64,000 nucleotides of DNA, from NCBI GenBank assembly GCA_025656675.1, contig JAHXHN010000005.1, positions 144,752 through 208,751 on the forward strand, in the 5' to 3' direction. Shown here in pieces: positions 60,681 to 64,000 of this stretch. The notes under the pieces were generated by a model. It ran no database searches. It had not been told where the DNA came from and saw nothing but the letters and a program-made list of their open reading frames with translations. This stretch comes from Candidatus Thiodiazotropha sp. (ex Codakia rugifera) (lineage in GTDB: Bacteria > Pseudomonadota > Gammaproteobacteria > Chromatiales > Chromatiaceae). Each line of letters opens with the position of its first letter. Position 1 is the stretch's first letter. Position numbers and translations under genes: made by a program.

Positions 60681-61567
60681 CGGTTCTTTTTTGGATTTTC
60701 CGACCAGCCCAGCTTGGCGCGCAGGATACTGTAATAGTCATAGCCTTCCGGGTGGATCAATCTGACCTGATGCTCAGCCTTGCGGATACGGATTAACTCC
60801 CCGGGCATGGCGGGGATTGTGGTCTGACCATCGCAGGTAATCTGTACATCCTCGGTGTGGGATGGATTGAGTCGGATTTCGATTTCACTATCACCATCCA
60901 CCACAATTGGGCGGTTACTGAGGGTATGCGGACAGATGGGTACCATCACAATGGCATTGAGTGAGGGGTAGAGCAGAGGACCACCACCTGACAGGGCATA
61001 GGCAGTAGACCCTGTCGGGGTGGATACGATCAATCCATCGGAGCGTTGATCGTTGACCAGTTGATCATCCACATAGGTTTCGAATTCGATCATCCGTGCA
61101 ATATTCCATTTGTGCAGTACAACATCATTGAACGCCAGGATATTCTGATGTGGTGAGGATTCATCGCCCATGCTCACCTCGAGTAGAAAACGGCACTCCT
61201 GTTCATACTGGCCATTAAGGATTTCATCCAGTCTGGGCATCATCTGGTCAGGCGATAGATCAACCAGAAACCCCAATCGTCCCAGGTTGATGCCGAGCAG
61301 GGGGATATTCTGACTGGCGAGTACCCGGGCGGCGTGCAGCAGGGTGCCATCACCGCCCACCACAATCACCAGATCGCTGTGTCTCGGCAACTCGATCTCC
61401 GGGACACCTGGTAGGGGTTTGCCCTCCAGCAACCGGCAGGTGGCCTCCTCGATCACGACGTCCCTCTTTTGGGAAATGAGGTAGTCGTAGAGCCGAAGCA
61501 GGGTCTCTTTGACCATGGGATCGCCATGTTTGCCGATTAACCCGATCTGTTGAAATCGTTTATGCAT
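60674..61567 (-). CDS. nadK: NAD kinase
   Basis: A 297-residue NAD kinase producing NADP+. The GGDGT motif (VVGGDGTLLHAAR) is near residue 70, with the later DGLIVSTPTGSTAYALSGGGP block near 180. The C-terminal strands are typical, and the length is right. It is followed by recN with a 7-base overlap. It lies upstream of the heat-shock operon on the opposite strand, a common gammaproteobacterial arrangement. Confidence 0.96.
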   Translation of the reverse strand: MHKRFQQIGLIGKHGDPMVKETLLRLYDYLISQKRDVVIEEATCRLLEGKPLPGVPEIELPRHSDLVIVVGGDGTLLHAARVLASQNIPLLGINLGRLGFLVDLSPDQMMPRLDEILNGQYEQECRFLLEVSMGDESSPHQNILAFNDVVLHKWNIARMIEFETYVDDQLVNDQRSDGLIVSTPTGSTAYALSGGGPLLYPSLNAIVMVPICPHTLSNRPIVVDGDSEIEIRLNPSHTEDVQITCDGQTTIPAMPGELIRIRKAEHQVRLIHPEGYDYYSILRAKLGWSENPKKNRC

Positions 61568-61864
61568 ACTGTGGTATCGAGTTTAGGGGCCTATCGGATG
61601 AGTGTTAACAGACCCTGGAACGAATCTACTGTGGAAAAGCCGTTTTGGCCAGATTTCTCGATTAAGTTCGTGAAATATGCTCAATATTTGTCTCATTTAT
61701 TTCGATAAATCTGATTCAAATTGGCTTTCCCTCGCCATGATCACCCAAGTCCGACTGGCTCCTCGATTGTGGGTGGTGAGATGATTTTGGAAATGGCAAC
61801 AATCGCACAACGTTAGCATGCTGTTTGGGGCAATCCAAGCAGATACCACGATGCATCGGAATGC

Positions 61865-61893
61865 TTGACTAGCCAGGAGTGAGTTGTTAATTT
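61865..61893 (+). promoter_or_regulatory. Sigma-70-type promoter of hrcA
   Basis: TTGACT and TAATTT are separated by 17 bases, a good match to consensus. The expected start site is near the CIRCE operator, so HrcA bound at CIRCE could block transcription. Confidence 0.65.
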
Positions 61894-61902
61894 CCCTATT
61901 GA

Positions 61903-61929
61903 TTGGCACTCGCTAAGAATGAGTGCTAA
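61903..61929 (+). promoter_or_regulatory. CIRCE operator
   Basis: TTGGCACTC-N9-GAGTGCTAA matches the conserved HrcA-binding inverted repeat (TTAGCACTC-N9-GAGTGCTAA) with one changed base. It lies 20 bases upstream of the chosen hrcA start. Confidence 0.95.
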
Positions 61930-61949
61930 CAATCTTTTCGGAGACGCCC

Positions 61950-63008
61950 TTGGTTGAGATAAAACCAGTCAGCGATAGCATCGTCAGCGAACGTGCACAG
62001 CACTTCCTTAAAGCGCTGATTGAGCGTTATATTCGGGATGGTCAGCCTGTTGGCTCGCGTACACTGGCAAAAGATACCGGTCTTGATCTGAGTCCTGCCA
62101 CTATTCGTAATGTGATGGCGGACCTGGAGGAGCTGGGATTGGTCTCATCGCCACATACGTCAGCCGGTCGAATTCCCACCATTACCGGTTATCGGATGTT
62201 TATTGACTCCCTTCTGACCGTTCAGGATCTGAAGACGCAAGAGGTAGAGAGGATCCGTGCTGAACTCATGATGGGCGGTGAAGAGAGTAATGATCTGCTT
62301 ACATCCGCCTCACGGCTGCTCTCCGGCGTCACCCACATGGCCGGTGTGGTGACACTCCCGCGTCGGGAAAAGACCACCTTCCGCCAGATTGAATTTTTAC
62401 CACTTTCCGATCACCGTGTGCTCGCAATTCTGGTGACGGATGCTGGAGAGGTGCACAACCGTATACTCAATACGCACCGGGATTTTACCCGTACCGAGCT
62501 AGATCAGGCGGCCAATTTCCTCACGAAATCCTTTGCCGGACATGAGATGGAGATGGTGCGCCAACGGGTTTTACAAGAACTTAACGATGCCCGTGAACAT
62601 TTCGATCAAGTCATGACTCAGGCATTGACCATGGCAGGCGAAGTGGTCAATGCCAGTGAATCGAAAGAGGATTGCGTAATTGCCGGACAGACTAACCTGA
62701 TGGAGTTCGCTGAACTTGCAGGTCTGGAGCAGTTACGGAAGTTGTTTGACGCATTTACTGAAAAGCGGGAAATTCTGCACCTGCTGGACCAGTTTCAGCA
62801 TGCTGATGGCGTACAGATCTTCATCGGTGAGGAGTCTGACTATCAACTGCTGAATGGCTGCTCCGTGGTGACTGCTCCCTACCAGGTGAATGAGGAGATG
62901 GTCGGCGTGCTTGGGGTGATAGGTCCAACCCGCATGAACTACGAGCGTGTCATCCCTGTAGTCGATATTACCGCAAAAATTCTCAGTGCTGTCTTGAAAA
63001 AACATTAA
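61950..63008 (+). CDS. hrcA: Heat-inducible transcription repressor HrcA
   Basis: A 352-residue HrcA, which represses grpE-dnaK-type operons by binding CIRCE. The N-terminal winged helix shows VGSRTLAKDTGLDLSPATIRNVMADLEELG, given here by its core SPATIRNVM. The C-terminal GAF-like and dimerisation region is complete. The start is TTG at 61950, preceded by GGAG; an in-frame GTG at 61923 falls inside CIRCE and cannot be right. It is 70 bases from the following grpE gene. Confidence 0.96.
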   Translation: MVEIKPVSDSIVSERAQHFLKALIERYIRDGQPVGSRTLAKDTGLDLSPATIRNVMADLEELGLVSSPHTSAGRIPTITGYRMFIDSLLTVQDLKTQEVERIRAELMMGGEESNDLLTSASRLLSGVTHMAGVVTLPRREKTTFRQIEFLPLSDHRVLAILVTDAGEVHNRILNTHRDFTRTELDQAANFLTKSFAGHEMEMVRQRVLQELNDAREHFDQVMTQALTMAGEVVNASESKEDCVIAGQTNLMEFAELAGLEQLRKLFDAFTEKREILHLLDQFQHADGVQIFIGEESDYQLLNGCSVVTAPYQVNEEMVGVLGVIGPTRMNYERVIPVVDITAKILSAVLKKH

Positions 63009-63078
63009 GCCATCCCAATCTGACTGAGATTACACACCCGCGAGCGTGCCCCGTATTAATTTTTTGAGGTCAAATGAA

Positions 63079-63702
63079 GTGATAGATAAGGATCAAGCGC
63101 AAAACCCGGCAGAAGCTGCTGAAGAGATGGAGTCTGCAGATGCCGAGTTATCCACTGAAAGTGAGGTTACAGAGGGTGGATTGGAAAGCGATGGCCAGTC
63201 AGACCAGGGTGAACTCTTCAATCTGCTTGAAGATGCGCGTGCGAAAGCGGATGAGCACTGGAATCAGCTGATTCGTACCCGCGCTGAAATCGACAATATC
63301 CGCAAACGTAACCAGCGGGACCTGGAAAATGCCCATAAATTTGCTGTGGAGAAATTTTCTCAGGATCTACTCCAGGTTTGGGACAGCCTTGAACTGGGAT
63401 TTCAGGCTGCTCAGGACGAACAGGCCAATGTCGTAAAGCTGCGTGAGGGTACCGAGCTGACACTCAAATTGCTGGTCGATGTGATGAAAAAGCATGGGAT
63501 CGAGCAGGTCAGTCCTGAAGGCGAGTCCTTTAATCCGGATTTTCATCAGGCGATGTCGATGCAGGAACGAGATGATGTTGCACCCAATACAGTCGTGGCA
63601 GTGGTTCAGAAAGGTTATTTGCTGAACAGTCGATTGTTACGTCCTGCAATGGTGATGGTTTCCAAGGCTGGAAACGGTGCAGCGATTGATGAAGAGGCTT
63701 GA
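63079..63702 (+). CDS. grpE: Nucleotide exchange factor GrpE
   Basis: A 207-residue GrpE, which releases ADP from DnaK. A long acidic, flexible N-terminal region is followed by the dimerising helix and the C-terminal beta domain with SEGES-type residues (SPEGESFNPDFHQAMSM) and VVQKGYLLNSRLLRPAMVMVS. I choose the GTG at 63079, because GAGG lies nine bases upstream. The longer frame from 63046 adds 11 residues and has a poorer site. A sigma-32-like promoter overlaps its end. Confidence 0.94.
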   Translation: MIDKDQAQNPAEAAEEMESADAELSTESEVTEGGLESDGQSDQGELFNLLEDARAKADEHWNQLIRTRAEIDNIRKRNQRDLENAHKFAVEKFSQDLLQVWDSLELGFQAAQDEQANVVKLREGTELTLKLLVDVMKKHGIEQVSPEGESFNPDFHQAMSMQERDDVAPNTVVAVVQKGYLLNSRLLRPAMVMVSKAGNGAAIDEEA

Positions 63703-63725
63703 ATCACAGGTGCTTGACCCCACAT
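63698..63725 (+). promoter_or_regulatory. Sigma-32-like heat-shock promoter upstream of dnaK
   Basis: CTTGAAT and CCCCACAT are separated by 13 bases, close to the sigma-32 consensus CTTGAAA-N13-15-CCCCATNT. It overlaps the grpE stop codon and lies about 60 bases upstream of dnaK. It gives dnaK an independent heat-inducible promoter. Confidence 0.7.
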
Positions 63726-63777
63726 TAGGGACAGTCAGTTAAGAATTACAGTTTATTTACAAGTTTTCGGAGAATGA

Positions 63778-64000
<223 letters not shown>

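Larger units (their letters stand above)
61568..61949. other. Intergenic region between nadK and hrcA
   Basis: No gene is supported. The stretch contains the hrcA promoter and the CIRCE operator listed separately. A small reverse open frame has no ribosome site or homology and is not called. Confidence 0.6.

Noticed and set aside
61923..61949. GTG start for hrcA at 61923
   Set aside because: It lies inside the CIRCE operator. The TTG at 61950 has a ribosome site and restores the normal N-terminus.

Overview
The window reads as a chromosome segment of a chemoautotrophic, probably sulfur-oxidising gammaproteobacterium. It has moderate GC and ordinary codon use. The main evidence is two complete RuBisCO operons (form II cbbM-cbbQ-cbbO and form I cbbL-cbbS-cbbQ-cbbO), a CbbR regulator and a phosphoribulokinase. 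Gammaproteobacterial housekeeping synteny (ssrA-smpB-ratA-rnfH-bamE-fur-recN-nadK-hrcA-grpE-dnaK) supports the class. Two NhaD antiporters and a Na+-dependent transporter suggest a marine or saline habitat. A Thiodiazotropha/Sedimenticola-like lineage is my guess; no 16S or sulfur-oxidation gene is present to confirm it.

Layout. 0-9.4 kb: a histone-deacetylase-family amidohydrolase, exonuclease I, an ankyrin lipoprotein, a two-gene K+ channel/RCK operon, a DUF3108 protein and several unknowns. 9.6-16.2 kb: a Met-rich membrane protein, an nrtR-like Nudix regulator with nadA, an HDOD protein followed by a GAF-GGDEF cyclase, and a dynamin-like GTPase. 16.6-26.7 kb: a same-strand run of an SCP2-like protein, an RND adaptor and pump (the pump carries a Lys-rich tail), two secreted aromatic/Arg-rich proteins, an orphan ParA, a DUF302 membrane protein and a second Met-rich protein. 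This is the least understood block. 27-30.2 kb: a FimX-like degenerate GGDEF-EAL protein and DAHP synthase.

30.4-47.5 kb: the carbon-fixation supercluster. The cbbMQO operon is flanked by two copies of an unrecognised ~100-residue gene family, one intact and one interrupted by an amber codon. cbbLSQO follows, divergent from cbbR, and then come dxs, gloB and prkB. The two RuBisCO promoters share a near-identical 20-bp motif, and each operon has a terminator-like hairpin between the RuBisCO structural gene(s) and cbbQ. 47.9-51 kb: tandem nhaD genes. 51.3-54.2 kb: a small envelope/exopolysaccharide patch with a sugar transferase, a degenerate rhodanese-like protein and two unknowns. 54.6-64 kb: tmRNA, smpB, an inserted Na+-symporter, ratA, rnfH, bamE, fur, recN, nadK and the hrcA-grpE-dnaK heat-shock operon, with a CIRCE operator and a sigma-32-like promoter; dnaK runs off the window.

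Together these genes cover Calvin-cycle CO2 fixation with dedicated RuBisCO activases, cation homeostasis, c-di-GMP and NAD-linked regulation, ribosome rescue and the heat-shock response. Short imperfect inverted repeats resembling miniature mobile elements are scattered through the intergenic regions.
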